From Pedobacter cryoconitis (GTDB taxonomy: Bacteria > Bacteroidota > Bacteroidia > Sphingobacteriales > Sphingobacteriaceae), in the NCBI RefSeq assembly GCF_003259615.1, contig NZ_QLLR01000029.1, positions 1 through 64,000 on the forward strand: DNA of 64,000 nt, given 5' to 3'. Both the position numbers and the translations under genes were made by a program. Numbering within the stretch: position 1 is the stretch's first letter; the number at the start of each line of letters is the position of its first letter. Below are positions 52,145-61,925 of the stretch, one piece after another. Under the pieces are notes generated by a model. That model saw only the letters and a program-made list of their open reading frames with translations. It ran no database searches and was not told where the DNA came from.

Positions 52145-54046
52145 TTACACTCCGGTAATAATGAACGACGTTCTGCGGTTCTGCTGACGGCCGGCAGCAC
52201 TATCATTTGATGAAATAGGCTTGGTAGCGCCATATCCTTTAAAAGTAAGTCGTTGTGGATTTATCTTGTTGGTAACCAGGTAATCGTAAACTGCTTTGGA
52301 ACGTTGTAAAGACAATTTCTGATTCGCTTCAGCATTTCCTTCGTTATCTGTGTGACCCTGAATCTCGATACTTACGGTAGTATTAGCCTGTAATAACTGC
52401 AAAAGATTCGTTAATTCTGTAATTGATGGCTGGAGCAGTTCGAATTTATTGGTGTCGAAAAATATATTCTTTAAAACCATGTTTGCACCGGGTTTCAGTT
52501 TTTCAAGGTAAATTTCCAGTACGTATGGCTGACCGGGTTTTGCCTGGTTCAGTTCGAAATTCTCAGAGTAAAACAGGTAACCATCAGCTATTGCATTAAA
52601 GGCATAAGTACTGCCCAACGGCATAACTGCCAGAAATTCTCCGTTATCTTTAGAGGTAAAGTCATTGAATTTAGTTTCTTTTGTTTTCAGATTTACTACT
52701 TGTACTTTAGCTTCCAGATAACCACGGGTTTCTTTGTCTCTGACAATTCCTTTAACATAAGTAATGGGTAGCGGTCTGGCGGCTTCTGGTAATTTAAATC
52801 TGTAAATATCCATATCTCCCAGCCCGTCTTTGAGTATAGAAGAGAAGTATCCTTCCGTTCCGTCCGGGCTTACCATTAAACCACTTTCCTCATTGAAAGT
52901 GTTAATCGGATAACCTATATTCACAGGCTTGCCCCATTTTCCATCTGATTGTGCACGGCTGTAAAAAATATCCATGCTTCCCATTCCTGGCCACCCATTA
53001 GAAGAGAAGTATAAAGTTTTGCCGTCAGGATGTATAAATGGTGTATTCTCATCATAAATAGTATTAATATCTGGTCCGAGATTTTCTGGTTTACTCCATT
53101 CACCTTCACTATTTAAAGTGGTTTTCCAAATATCATAACCACCAATTCCTCCGGGGCGGTTACTCACAAAATAAAGGGTATTTCCATCCGGAGTTACCGC
53201 TGGCTGAGAATCCCAGGACGAGGAGTTAACCACAGCGCCTAGATTAAAAGGAGCATCCCAATGGTTTCCGTTTTTATGGCTTACATACAAATCACAGCTT
53301 CCAAATCCATCCGGGCGGTTACATCCGGTAAAAAAGAGGTACATTCCATCCGGTGAAATCGACTGCGCACCCTCATTGAACCTGGTATTAATTTTATCAC
53401 TTAATGGAATTGCCGTTTTCCATTCCTTATTCACTTTACGTGATATATAAAAATCTTCATTTCCATCTACGGTACGGCTAAAAATAAGCGTTGACCCATC
53501 TGCAGTAAGCGTAGGTAAATATTCCCGGTCTTTGGTATTGATAGCGGGGCCCAAATTAATGGGTACATATTTCTCAGGTGTTTTGACTGCAATAACTGCG
53601 AAATTACAATTCCGGATATACTTTTCTGCTTTCAAGACCATTTCCTGATCTTTGCCTTTATAAGTAGATTTGAATAAAGAGAAATGTTTCCCCGCATCAG
53701 CGTATTGTCCGCTATTCAGCTCTGCTTCACCCAGTGAGTAATAAACTCTTGCTGGCAGTGGCGGTGTCTGAATATCAATCGCTTTTAAATAGTTAAGCCT
53801 GGCTTTTTCAAAAGATCGCTTCAGTTTGTAGACATCAGCCAGCTGAACAAAAGCAAATTGAAAAGAAGGATCGGCAGCCACTGCATCTTCTAACAGTTTA
53901 GCTGCCCCATCATAATCTTTGGATAGTAATGATTTTTGTGCGTATTCGAAATTCTGCTGTGCTTTTTTTACAGCAGACTCTTGTGCCCGCACAAAAATAC
54001 TGCTGCTGAATAACAGATAAAAAAATACTATGGTAATCTTATTCAT
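52145..54046 (-). CDS. OmpA-family outer membrane protein with TPR and WD40-like repeats
   Basis: The protein has 633 residues with a signal peptide (1-21, ending VRAQ). TPR-like helices cover about 25-150 (LSKDYDGAAKLLEDAVAADP). PD40/WD40-like beta repeats follow (about 165-385, repeating SPDGMYLFFTG and TPDGNTLYFVSNRPGG). Then a CarbopepD-type domain (about 410-495) and a C-terminal OmpA peptidoglycan-binding domain (about 520-633) with IEIQGHTDNEGNAEANQKLS. It resembles Bacteroidota proteins that tether outer membrane to cell wall, sometimes with gliding or secretion machinery. Role here is unknown. Confidence 0.88.
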   Translation of the reverse strand: MNKITIVFFYLLFSSSIFVRAQESAVKKAQQNFEYAQKSLLSKDYDGAAKLLEDAVAADPSFQFAFVQLADVYKLKRSFEKARLNYLKAIDIQTPPLPARVYYSLGEAELNSGQYADAGKHFSLFKSTYKGKDQEMVLKAEKYIRNCNFAVIAVKTPEKYVPINLGPAINTKDREYLPTLTADGSTLIFSRTVDGNEDFYISRKVNKEWKTAIPLSDKINTRFNEGAQSISPDGMYLFFTGCNRPDGFGSCDLYVSHKNGNHWDAPFNLGAVVNSSSWDSQPAVTPDGNTLYFVSNRPGGIGGYDIWKTTLNSEGEWSKPENLGPDINTIYDENTPFIHPDGKTLYFSSNGWPGMGSMDIFYSRAQSDGKWGKPVNIGYPINTFNEESGLMVSPDGTEGYFSSILKDGLGDMDIYRFKLPEAARPLPITYVKGIVRDKETRGYLEAKVQVVNLKTKETKFNDFTSKDNGEFLAVMPLGSTYAFNAIADGYLFYSENFELNQAKPGQPYVLEIYLEKLKPGANMVLKNIFFDTNKFELLQPSITELTNLLQLLQANTTVSIEIQGHTDNEGNAEANQKLSLQRSKAVYDYLVTNKINPQRLTFKGYGATKPISSNDSAAGRQQNRRTSFIITGV

Positions 54047-54111
54047 GTTTTTTCTATTAAACAGGACATGGAGAGCCCTATAAACTTAATAAAAAAACAG
54101 GAATAATCGGC

Positions 54112-54735
54112 CTAAGGAATATTTAAGTATTTATGTGTTTGTAAGGAAATTTCCCATTTAGGGTTAGCCATCACATAATCTATAATCATCGGTGTAATTT
54201 CTTTTGATTTAGACCATTCCGGCTGAAGATAAAGCTTACAAGCAGGAGATACCGTTTCCGCATATTTCTCTGCCCATTCAAAATCACTCTTATTGAATAC
54301 AATCACTTTCAATTCATTGGCGAAAGGAGTAATGTCCGGACGCGGTGCTTTGAATTTTTTTGGAGATAAACAGATCCAGTCCCAGCTGCCTGACAATGGA
54401 TAAGCCCCTGAAGTCTCAATAAAAGTAAGGATGTTTTTTTCCTGAAGTTTTTTGGTCAGGTAATCCATGTTATAAATCAATGGTTCACCGCCAGTGATCA
54501 CTACAGCTTTACCAGGAAATGTATCTGCTTTTTCAGCAATATCATCTGCCGAAGTTAAGGGGTGAAGTTCAGCATCCCAGCTTTCCTTCACATCACACCA
54601 GTGACAACCCACATCGCAACCTCCAAGACGAATAAAATAGGCAGCTTTGCCTGTGTTAAAACCTTCACCCTGAATCGTGTAAAATTCTTCCATTAATGGA
54701 AGCAATGTGCCGTCTGCTGGAATATTATGTGCCAT
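54112..54735 (-). CDS. queE: 7-carboxy-7-deazaguanine synthase QueE
   Basis: The protein has 207 residues. The radical-SAM cluster cysteines are in GGCDVGCHWCDVKESW (C-x3-C-x2-C). MEEFYTIQGEGFNTGKAAYF and AVVITGGEPLIY are QueE signatures. It makes CDG for queuosine. It is short, as usual for QueE. CAAAGTTA at 54747-54754 (TAACTTTG on the minus strand) fits a -7 box. A second queuosine gene lies at 61926. Confidence 0.93.
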   Translation of the reverse strand: MAHNIPADGTLLPLMEEFYTIQGEGFNTGKAAYFIRLGGCDVGCHWCDVKESWDAELHPLTSADDIAEKADTFPGKAVVITGGEPLIYNMDYLTKKLQEKNILTFIETSGAYPLSGSWDWICLSPKKFKAPRPDITPFANELKVIVFNKSDFEWAEKYAETVSPACKLYLQPEWSKSKEITPMIIDYVMANPKWEISLQTHKYLNIP

Positions 54736-54833
54736 ATATCAATTGGCAAAGTTAAATAAATATGGCTGGAAAATAGGAATATATGTATATTGACCGCATT
54801 TAAATGACTAATCTATGAATAAGTGCCGTAGCA

Positions 54834-55178
54834 ATGGCTGATTTACGCTGGTATAAAATTGAGGAAGAAATTCCAGAGGGAGATTTCATCCGGCAGATTA
54901 ATGTGGCGGGTAAAAAACTGTGTCTGCTCAGACATCAGAATGAGATTCACCTGGTACAAAACTCTTGTCCGCATGCCGGGGGTATTCTGAGTGGAGGATG
55001 GTGTGAACATGGAAAATTAATCTGTCCGATCCATCGGTACGCTTATGATTTGTCAACCGGAAGAGGAATAGAAGGGCAGGGGGATTACATAGATTTATAC
55101 CCTGTAAAGGAAGAACCTGATGGTTTATATGCCGGATTTAAACAAGGTTTGTTCAGTAGATTTTTCGGCAAAAAATAA
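54834..55178 (+). CDS. Rieske [2Fe-2S] protein
   Basis: The 114-residue protein has the Rieske cluster ligands: CPHAGG (Cys-x-His) and CPIHRY (Cys-x2-His) with the 17-residue spacing and a G-rich loop. No membrane anchor or oxygenase domain is present, so it is a small soluble electron carrier or ferredoxin-like subunit, as in naphthalene dioxygenase ferredoxins or NirD-like proteins. Its partner is not encoded nearby. Confidence 0.85.
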   Translation: MADLRWYKIEEEIPEGDFIRQINVAGKKLCLLRHQNEIHLVQNSCPHAGGILSGGWCEHGKLICPIHRYAYDLSTGRGIEGQGDYIDLYPVKEEPDGLYAGFKQGLFSRFFGKK

Positions 55179-55192
55179 ATTTAAAATAAAAC

Positions 55193-55217
55193 GGCCTGTA
55201 TTTCTACAAGCCATTTT
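55193..55217 (+). terminator. Weak hairpin after the Rieske gene
   Basis: GGCCTGTA pairs imperfectly with TACAAGCC around TTTC and is followed by ATTTTT. Plausible terminator. Confidence 0.4.
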
Positions 55218-55246
55218 TATCATTAAATAATGTTATTAATATTCCT

Positions 55247-56128
55247 TTAAGAATAGATTTCTTTTTTAGCTGAAGCCAATGTGTTTTTCAGTAAACCAAC
55301 AATAGTCATTAAACCAACTCCACCAGGAACAGGGGTAATCCATGAAGCTAAAGGCGCTACGTTCTCAAAATCAACATCACCATATAATTTATAACCTGAC
55401 TTGGTTGTCTCAGAAGTTTCTCTGTTAATACCAACGTCAATAATGATTGCACCAGGTTTAACCATATCTGCAGTTACAAAATTCTTTTTACCGATAGCGG
55501 CAACAATAATATCTGCCTGCAAAGCGATCTCTTTCAGGTTTGTAGTTTTACTGTGTGTAAGCGTCACTGTACAATTTCCCGGATTTGCATTGCGGGCCAT
55601 TAAAATACTCATCGGGCTGCCTACAATATTGCTACGGCCAACAACGACACAATGTTTTCCTGCGGTATCGATTCCGTAAGCTTTTAATAAAAGTAAAATC
55701 CCATAAGGAGTAGCTGGAATAAAACAAGGCAGATTACGCATCATACGCCCTAAATTTACCGGGTGAAATCCGTCTACATCTTTACGGTGATCTATCGCCT
55801 CAGTAACTTTTTCCGGATCAATATGTTTAGGAAGAGGGAGCTGAACAATCAGTCCATCTACACCTGCATCACTATTAATCTCGTGAATCTTTTGAAGTAA
55901 CTCTTCTTCCGTTACATCCACATCATACCTGATCAGCGATGATTGAAAGCCTACTTTTTCGCAGTTTTTCATTTTGCTGGCCACATAAGTTTCACTTCCG
56001 CCATCATTACCTACCAAAATGGCTAATAAATGAGGCTTACGTCCACTTTGTGCTAGAAAATCAGCTGCTTCTGCCGCTATCTCTAATTTAATCTTTTCTG
56101 ATGCGAATTTTCCGTCCAGTAACTGCAT
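55247..56128 (-). CDS. folD: Methylene-THF dehydrogenase/cyclohydrolase FolD
   Basis: The protein has 293 residues. FolD signatures are [16 protein letters not shown] (with the catalytic lysine), [13 protein letters not shown], the NADP segment [16 protein letters not shown] and [15 protein letters not shown]. It interconverts 5,10-methylene- and 10-formyl-THF in one-carbon metabolism. It is the last gene of the asparaginase-cutC-lepA-folD run, 30 bp after lepA. Confidence 0.97.
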   Translation of the reverse strand: MQLLDGKFASEKIKLEIAAEAADFLAQSGRKPHLLAILVGNDGGSETYVASKMKNCEKVGFQSSLIRYDVDVTEEELLQKIHEINSDAGVDGLIVQLPLPKHIDPEKVTEAIDHRKDVDGFHPVNLGRMMRNLPCFIPATPYGILLLLKAYGIDTAGKHCVVVGRSNIVGSPMSILMARNANPGNCTVTLTHSKTTNLKEIALQADIIVAAIGKKNFVTADMVKPGAIIIDVGINRETSETTKSGYKLYGDVDFENVAPLASWITPVPGGVGLMTIVGLLKNTLASAKKEIYS

Positions 56129-56158
56129 ATCAAGCGTTATGTTTTGTGTGTTAAACGA

Positions 56159-57946
56159 TTAATCTAATTTAAGTACCGCCATAAATGCAGTTTGCGGAAT
56201 TTCCACATTACCTACCTGGCGCATACGTTTTTTACCTTTTTTCTGTTTCTCCAGCAGTTTACGCTTACGGGAAATATCACCACCGTAACATTTGGCGGTT
56301 ACATCCTTACGTAAAGCTTTCACGGTTTCTCTGGCGATAATTTTAGCACCAATAGAAGCCTGGATAATAATTTCGAACTGCTGACGCGGAATTAACTCTC
56401 TCAGTTTCTCACAGATCCTTTTTCCGAAATCGTAAGAATTGCTACGGTGAATTAACGACGATAAAGCATCAACCGGTTCTGCATTTAACAGAATGTCCAA
56501 TCTAACCAGGTCAGACTTACGGTAACCGATCTGATGATAATCAAAAGAGGCATATCCTTTGGAAATCGTTTTCAAACGGTCATAGAAGTCAAATACAATT
56601 TCTCCCATCGGAATCTCAAAAACAAGTTCCACACGGTCTGAAGTCAGGTAAGACTGATTCACGATAATCCCTCTTTTCTGAATACAAAGAGACATTACCG
56701 GACCAACAAACTCAGATTTGGTAATGATATTTGCTTTGATATAAGGCTCTTCCACATACTCCATTTTACTTGGATCAGGAAGATCAGATGGATTGTTTAC
56801 AATGATCAGCTCACCTTTGGTGGTCATTGCCTGATAAGACACGTTGGGAACAGTAGTAATTACTGTCATATCAAATTCACGCTCTAAACGCTCCTGGATA
56901 ATCTCCATGTGCAACATACCCAGGAATCCGCAACGGAAGCCAAAGCCTAATGCTGCTGAAGATTCAGGTTCAAAGACAATAGAAGCATCATTCAGCTGCA
57001 ATTTGTGCATTGCTTCTCTTAAGTCTTCAAACTCATCCGTATCTACCGGATAAATACCGGCAAATACCATCGGTTTAACCTCTTCAAAACCTTTGATCGG
57101 CTCAGAACTTGGTCTGTCTTTGTGCGTAATTGTATCACCTACTTTTACCTCTCTGGCTTCTTTAATTCCAGAAATAATATAACCTACATCACCAGTTTTG
57201 ATGACATCTTTCGGGGATTGTTTTAATTTTAAGGTACCTACTTCCTCTGCAATATATTCCTTGCCTGTAGCTACAAATTTCACTTTGTCTTTTTTACGGA
57301 TTTCTCCGTTTAATACTTTGAAATAAGCAACAATACCACGGAATGAATCAAAAACAGAGTCAAAGATCAACGCTTGTAATTCACCTTCAGGATTTCCTTT
57401 AGGTGCAGGTACGCGTTCCACAATAGCCCGCAGAATATCATGAACACCCTGACCTGTTTTTCCCGAAGCAGGGATGATTTCTTCTCTCTTACAGCCAATC
57501 AGTTCAATGATCTGATCTTTTACCTCTTCTGGCATTGCACCAGGTAAATCCATCTTATTTAAGATCGGTATGATTTCTAAATCATGCTCCAGTGCTAAAT
57601 AAAGATTGGAAATAGTTTGGGCCTGTATACCTTGTGAGGCATCTACGATCAATAAAGCACCTTCACAGGCCGCAATTGAACGGGATACTTCATAAGAAAA
57701 ATCTACGTGTCCGGGAGTGTCAATTAAGTTTAATATATAAGGCTGTCCATCCTGGATATAATCCATTTGGATCGCATGACTTTTAATGGTAATACCGCGT
57801 TCGCGCTCCAAATCCATGTCATCCAATAGCTGAGCCTGTGACTCTCTCTGGGTGATTGTATTCGTGTATTCAAGTAAACGGTCGGCCAAGGTACTCTTAC
57901 CGTGGTCAATGTGTGCAATTATGCAAAAATTACGTATGTGCTTCAT
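56159..57946 (-). CDS. lepA: Elongation factor 4 (LepA)
   Basis: The protein has 595 residues, the usual LepA length. The GTPase domain has [17 protein letters not shown] (G1), [12 protein letters not shown] (G3) and NKMDLPGAM (G4). Domains II to V follow, with the LepA-specific C-terminus ending near [19 protein letters not shown]. It acts on the ribosome. It lies 30 bp downstream of cutC. Confidence 0.98.
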   Translation of the reverse strand: MKHIRNFCIIAHIDHGKSTLADRLLEYTNTITQRESQAQLLDDMDLERERGITIKSHAIQMDYIQDGQPYILNLIDTPGHVDFSYEVSRSIAACEGALLIVDASQGIQAQTISNLYLALEHDLEIIPILNKMDLPGAMPEEVKDQIIELIGCKREEIIPASGKTGQGVHDILRAIVERVPAPKGNPEGELQALIFDSVFDSFRGIVAYFKVLNGEIRKKDKVKFVATGKEYIAEEVGTLKLKQSPKDVIKTGDVGYIISGIKEAREVKVGDTITHKDRPSSEPIKGFEEVKPMVFAGIYPVDTDEFEDLREAMHKLQLNDASIVFEPESSAALGFGFRCGFLGMLHMEIIQERLEREFDMTVITTVPNVSYQAMTTKGELIIVNNPSDLPDPSKMEYVEEPYIKANIITKSEFVGPVMSLCIQKRGIIVNQSYLTSDRVELVFEIPMGEIVFDFYDRLKTISKGYASFDYHQIGYRKSDLVRLDILLNAEPVDALSSLIHRSNSYDFGKRICEKLRELIPRQQFEIIIQASIGAKIIARETVKALRKDVTAKCYGGDISRKRKLLEKQKKGKKRMRQVGNVEIPQTAFMAVLKLD

Positions 57947-57976
57947 CAGTGCCGCAAATATAGAATATTAGCTTGA

Positions 57977-58717
57977 TTATTCTGCACTGTTTGCCAGTTC
58001 CAGTAAATTTTTGACCAGTTCTGCGTCCGTAAACGAAGAACTATATTCATCTGCGTCATTCCCCATACTTAATTCACTGTTCCTGAACAACATTTTACTC
58101 GCATGATTTTTTCGTGCTGAAGCATGAAATTCTTTTGCCCCGGTTTTTAAAATCAATTGTCTGATAGTTGAACTGCTTACGCCAGCCCCGGGCATGACCG
58201 TAATTCTGCCTGCTGCTTGTTTAATCAGCCTGGCCAATTGCTCAGCACCATCCAGGGCGGTTGCTTTACCTCCTGAAGTCAGCACACGTATAACGCCAAT
58301 GGAAATGAGGTCTTCCAAAGCCTCTTCCATGTTCACGACCATATCAAATGCCCGGTGAAAAGCAACTTTCATCGGCTTCGCCAGTTCAATCAGTTCCGCG
58401 CAGCGCTCTTTATCTATCTTGCCTTCGGCCGTCAGAATACCAGTGACAATGCCGTCACATTGCAGCGCTTTACAGATTTTTATATCCTCCTTCATGAGTT
58501 CAAATTCCAGCGCTGAATACAGGAAGTCTCCGCCACGCGGCCTGATAATCGGAAAAACTTCCAGCGTAAGAATCTTTTTAGCCAGCTTAATTTCAGCATA
58601 ACTAGGTGTAGTACCACCCTCAGTGAGGCTTGCACATAACTCTACCCGTTTTGCTCCCCCAAGTTGTGCCTCCAGTGCAGAGCTCACAGAGTTGGCACAA
58701 ACTTCCATTTCAATCAT
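57977..58717 (-). CDS. cutC: CutC-family protein (copper homeostasis)
   Basis: The protein has 246 residues of TIM-barrel type. It opens EVCANSVSSALEAQLGGAKR and has IRPRGGDFLYS, VTGILTAEGKID, FHRAFDMV and ITVMPGAGVSSSTIR. The family is linked to copper tolerance, but its activity is not settled. Ten bp separate it from the upstream asparaginase gene. Confidence 0.92.
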   Translation of the reverse strand: MIEMEVCANSVSSALEAQLGGAKRVELCASLTEGGTTPSYAEIKLAKKILTLEVFPIIRPRGGDFLYSALEFELMKEDIKICKALQCDGIVTGILTAEGKIDKERCAELIELAKPMKVAFHRAFDMVVNMEEALEDLISIGVIRVLTSGGKATALDGAEQLARLIKQAAGRITVMPGAGVSSSTIRQLILKTGAKEFHASARKNHASKMLFRNSELSMGNDADEYSSSFTDAELVKNLLELANSAE

Positions 58718-58727
58718 AGCAGTTGAT

Positions 58728-59759
58728 TTAATAATAACTTTTTCCGGGAATTAACAAGTCTTTGTTCTCTGAATTACAAACAGCATAGCTGAATCCCTTT
58801 TGAATCGCATAAGCTCCGTATTGTCCTTTTTTATTCAAGGCTAAAAAGCCGACCTGGATTTCTTTAGCTTTTGCAGGTTTCTTTTTAATAATCCGCATTA
58901 CTGCTTCTTTACAAGCTTCTTCTGGCGGATAGCCCTGACGCATTAATTCAACCACAAGAAAACTGCCTACATTACGGATCACTTCTTCACCGACACCAGT
59001 TGAGGTAGCCCCGCCAACTTCATTGTCTACATACAGGCCTGCTCCAATAATCGGGCTGTCACCTACACGTCCATGTAATTTAAAGGCCATTCCGCTGGTG
59101 GTACATGCGCCTGATAAATTGCCATTGGCATCCAGAGCAAGCATTCCTATGGTATCATGGTTATATTGATTTCCCGGTAACCTGGTTGGGGATGCTTTAT
59201 CGTAGAGTTTATTTTCAATGTTCATGATCGGCTCATACTTAGCCGTTTTCAGCCATTCTTTCCATGCTTTTTCACTTTCCGGAGTCAGCAGGTTTATCTT
59301 TTTGAAGCCATTCTCTAAAGCAAATTGTAAAGCGCCATCACCTGCAAGCATGACATGCGGGGTTTTTTCCATCACCTGTCTGGCTACGGAAATAGGGTGC
59401 ATGATATGTTCCAGGGCAGCAACTGAACCGCAATTACCGAGGTCATCCATGATACAGGCATCTAAAGTTACTTTTCCATCGCGGTCTGGTAAGCCACCGT
59501 AACCAACACTTTGGTTTTTAGGATCTGCTTCGGGAACTTGTACGCCCTTTTCTACGGCATCAAGAGCACGGCCGCCAGTTGATAAAACGTCCCATGCTGC
59601 ATGGTTAGCAGCAATCCCAAAGTCCCAGGTTGAAATAACAATTGGTTTTCCGGCAGTAGCAGGAGCGGAGGGGAGAATGTTAGCCATTCCGCTTTTATCA
59701 ATAGCCAGAAGAGAGGCTGATAAGGCAGAACATTTAATGAATTTTCTACGGTCAAACAT
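58728..59759 (-). CDS. Secreted N4-(beta-N-acetylglucosaminyl)-L-asparaginase (Ntn hydrolase)
   Basis: The protein has 343 residues. An N-terminal twin-arginine-like leader (RRKFIKCSALSASLLA) suggests export. The Ntn-hydrolase autocleavage site is NHDTIGMLALD, where Thr becomes the N-terminal nucleophile. GGRALDAVEKGVQVPEADPKN and GDSPIIGAGLYVDNEVGGA are family signatures. It should cleave Asn-linked GlcNAc, as from glycoproteins. First gene of the run with cutC, lepA and folD. Confidence 0.88.
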   Translation of the reverse strand: MFDRRKFIKCSALSASLLAIDKSGMANILPSAPATAGKPIVISTWDFGIAANHAAWDVLSTGGRALDAVEKGVQVPEADPKNQSVGYGGLPDRDGKVTLDACIMDDLGNCGSVAALEHIMHPISVARQVMEKTPHVMLAGDGALQFALENGFKKINLLTPESEKAWKEWLKTAKYEPIMNIENKLYDKASPTRLPGNQYNHDTIGMLALDANGNLSGACTTSGMAFKLHGRVGDSPIIGAGLYVDNEVGGATSTGVGEEVIRNVGSFLVVELMRQGYPPEEACKEAVMRIIKKKPAKAKEIQVGFLALNKKGQYGAYAIQKGFSYAVCNSENKDLLIPGKSYY

Positions 59760-59830
59760 AAAAACGGTTTAGGTTATTGAGTTACAAGATTACATTAAAA
59801 ATGTTATTTGTAAAAGGTCTGTAAACAGAA

Positions 59831-59852
59831 AAATCCGGCCTGGGCCGGATTT
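59831..59852 (-). terminator. Terminator after the omega-amidase
   Basis: AAATCCGGCC (59831-59840) pairs with GGCCGGATTT (59843-59852) and on the minus strand runs into TTTTC. It lies 18 bp past the gene and ends the aminotransferase/amidase operon. Confidence 0.8.
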
Positions 59853-59870
59853 AAACAGAAGCTTATTTAT

Positions 59871-60680
59871 TTATGAATTGATCAGTTTAAATTGGTCAGC
59901 GTCCTTCAGAAAAGGGAAGTCGCGGCGTATTTTTATCAGATCATCGTAATTGATACTAAAAGTATAAAGATCCTCATCTTCTGGTTTATAATAGACTGTA
60001 TTTCCAAAAGCATCAATACACATAGAGTGACCACTATGGTAAACCTCTTTGCCATCATGACCTACGCGGTTAACAGCAACAACATAACTCTGGTTTTCTA
60101 TTGCTCTTGCCGGGATCAACGCTTTCCAGTGCGGAATACGTTTATCCGGCCAGCTTGCCACAATCAGCAAGACATCATAAGACGGATCATTATTTCTTAA
60201 CCAGACAGGGAACCTGAGATCGTAACATACTGCCAGCCTGATCTTCCAGCCTTTGAGCTCTACAACGATCTTATCATTTCCTGAGGTATAGGTTTTATCT
60301 TCTTCGCCCATACCAAACAGATGTCTTTTATCATAATGCTGGGATTCGCCTGTCGGCAACATCCAGATCATCCTGTTATAGTAGTTATTGTTTTCTTTAA
60401 TAATCAGGCTTCCCGTAACTACGCAATCATATTTAGCAGCAGCAGCAGCCATCCAGGTCATTGTTTTGCCACCCATTTCTTCAGCAAGATCTTTAGCATT
60501 CATGCTAAAACCTGTGTTGAACATTTCGGGTAACACAATAAGATCTGTTTTTTCCTTTACACCTGAAGACAAACGCAGGGATATATTCTGCAGGTTTTTA
60601 TCTATATTTTCCCAAAATAAATAAGCCTGAAAAATGGTTATTTTTAGATTATTTATATTAAGATAGTTTGGGTTCTCCAT
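59871..60680 (-). CDS. Nitrilase-family omega-amidase
   Basis: The protein has 269 residues. The catalytic Glu-Lys-Cys triad is visible: Glu in LIVLPEMFNTGFS, Lys in YDKRHLFGMGEE, and Cys in RLAVCYDLRFPVWLR. It resembles YafV-type omega-amidases that hydrolyse alpha-ketoglutaramate or alpha-ketosuccinamate. It follows the aminotransferase by 29 bp, which matches the known pairing of an amine-forming transaminase with an amidase that removes the keto-amide. Confidence 0.88.
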   Translation of the reverse strand: MENPNYLNINNLKITIFQAYLFWENIDKNLQNISLRLSSGVKEKTDLIVLPEMFNTGFSMNAKDLAEEMGGKTMTWMAAAAAKYDCVVTGSLIIKENNNYYNRMIWMLPTGESQHYDKRHLFGMGEEDKTYTSGNDKIVVELKGWKIRLAVCYDLRFPVWLRNNDPSYDVLLIVASWPDKRIPHWKALIPARAIENQSYVVAVNRVGHDGKEVYHSGHSMCIDAFGNTVYYKPEDEDLYTFSINYDDLIKIRRDFPFLKDADQFKLINS

Positions 60681-60709
60681 ATTTTGATAAAGTAATAGGC
60701 ACGTGAAAA

Positions 60710-61855
60710 TTATAGTTTCATTAATCTTTCAACGGATTTTTCGAGTGTATCTTGCCTTTTAGCGAAACAAAAGCGCAATACCTGGTGATCCGTGTTCCGG
60801 ATATAAAATGCGGAAACTGGGATGGATGCCACACCAAAATCTGTAATTAACCTTTTTGCTAACACAGTATCTTCCTCGTCACTAAAATGACCATAGCTCA
60901 CACATTGAAAGTAGGAACCTTTACAAGGTAGCAATTTAAATTTGGTTTGCTCAAGCAGTGAACGGAATAAATCACGTTTTTCCTGGAAAAAGTCAGTTAA
61001 TCCAAGGTAAACAGCGGGATCTTTTAAGTAATTGGCAATTCCAACCTGCATCGGTGTATTCACGCTGAATACATTAAACTGATGTATCTTCCTGAATTCT
61101 TTCGTTAATTGTTCAGGAGCAATACAATATCCAGCTTTCCAGCCTGTTGTGTGCAGCAATTTGCCAAATGACGCGACAATAAAGGTCCGGTCACGCAACT
61201 CTGCATAGGAAGCCAGAGAGTTATGTTTTACGCCATCGTAAACCAGGTGCTCATAAACCTCATCACTCAATATCAATACATCCGTGCCTTTGGTCAGTTT
61301 GATTAATGCTTTAATATCTTTATCTGTTAATACAGTGCCTGTCGGATTATGCGGGCTGTTCAGAATGATCATTTTTGTACTTGCAGTAAATAGTTTTTTG
61401 ACCATTTCCCAATCGATCGCATACTCCGGAGGAGCCATTTCATAAGATTTAACCAGGCCGCCGAGCATTTTTATAGTCGGCGCATAACAATCATAGGCAG
61501 GCTCAAAAATAATCACCTCATCACCAGCCTGGATACAAGCCGTTAAAGCAGTGAAAATTGCCTGCGTACCACCAGCGGTAATGGTTACCTCAGTATCAGG
61601 ATGGTAGTTTGATCCATACTTAAGATTTACTTTATCGGCAACCAGTTCTCTTAAAGATTGAATACCAGCCATCGGTGCATATTGGTTGTGCCCGTTTCTC
61701 ATGGCATCAGCAACAAGATCAATTAATTTAGGGTCACAATCATAATCAGGGAATCCCTGAGAAAGGTTAATGGCGTTGTGTTCAGCCGCTAACTGGGACA
61801 TCACTGAAAAAATACTATTGGATGTTCCCGGAAGTTTCGAGTATGTAGCTATCAT
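60710..61855 (-). CDS. Methionine/glutamine aminotransferase (YbdL-like)
   Basis: The protein has 381 residues, PLP-dependent aminotransferase class I. ITAGGTQAIFTALTACIQAG, ILNSPHNPTGTVLTDKDI and the lysine region SFGKLLHTTGWKAGYCIAPEQL (Schiff-base lysine) are clear. In YbdL and glutamine transaminase K, keto-acid acceptors become methionine or phenylalanine while glutamine gives alpha-ketoglutaramate, which the adjacent omega-amidase would hydrolyse. Divergent from the queuosine-precursor transporter. TAATTTTG on the minus strand (61870-61863) fits a -7 box. Confidence 0.9.
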   Translation of the reverse strand: MIATYSKLPGTSNSIFSVMSQLAAEHNAINLSQGFPDYDCDPKLIDLVADAMRNGHNQYAPMAGIQSLRELVADKVNLKYGSNYHPDTEVTITAGGTQAIFTALTACIQAGDEVIIFEPAYDCYAPTIKMLGGLVKSYEMAPPEYAIDWEMVKKLFTASTKMIILNSPHNPTGTVLTDKDIKALIKLTKGTDVLILSDEVYEHLVYDGVKHNSLASYAELRDRTFIVASFGKLLHTTGWKAGYCIAPEQLTKEFRKIHQFNVFSVNTPMQVGIANYLKDPAVYLGLTDFFQEKRDLFRSLLEQTKFKLLPCKGSYFQCVSYGHFSDEEDTVLAKRLITDFGVASIPVSAFYIRNTDHQVLRFCFAKRQDTLEKSVERLMKL

Positions 61856-61925
61856 GTGACGGCAAAATTATAAAATAAATTAAGAGCCCGTTTAAAATTC
61901 ATCTATATTTATAATTTTAGCAGGT

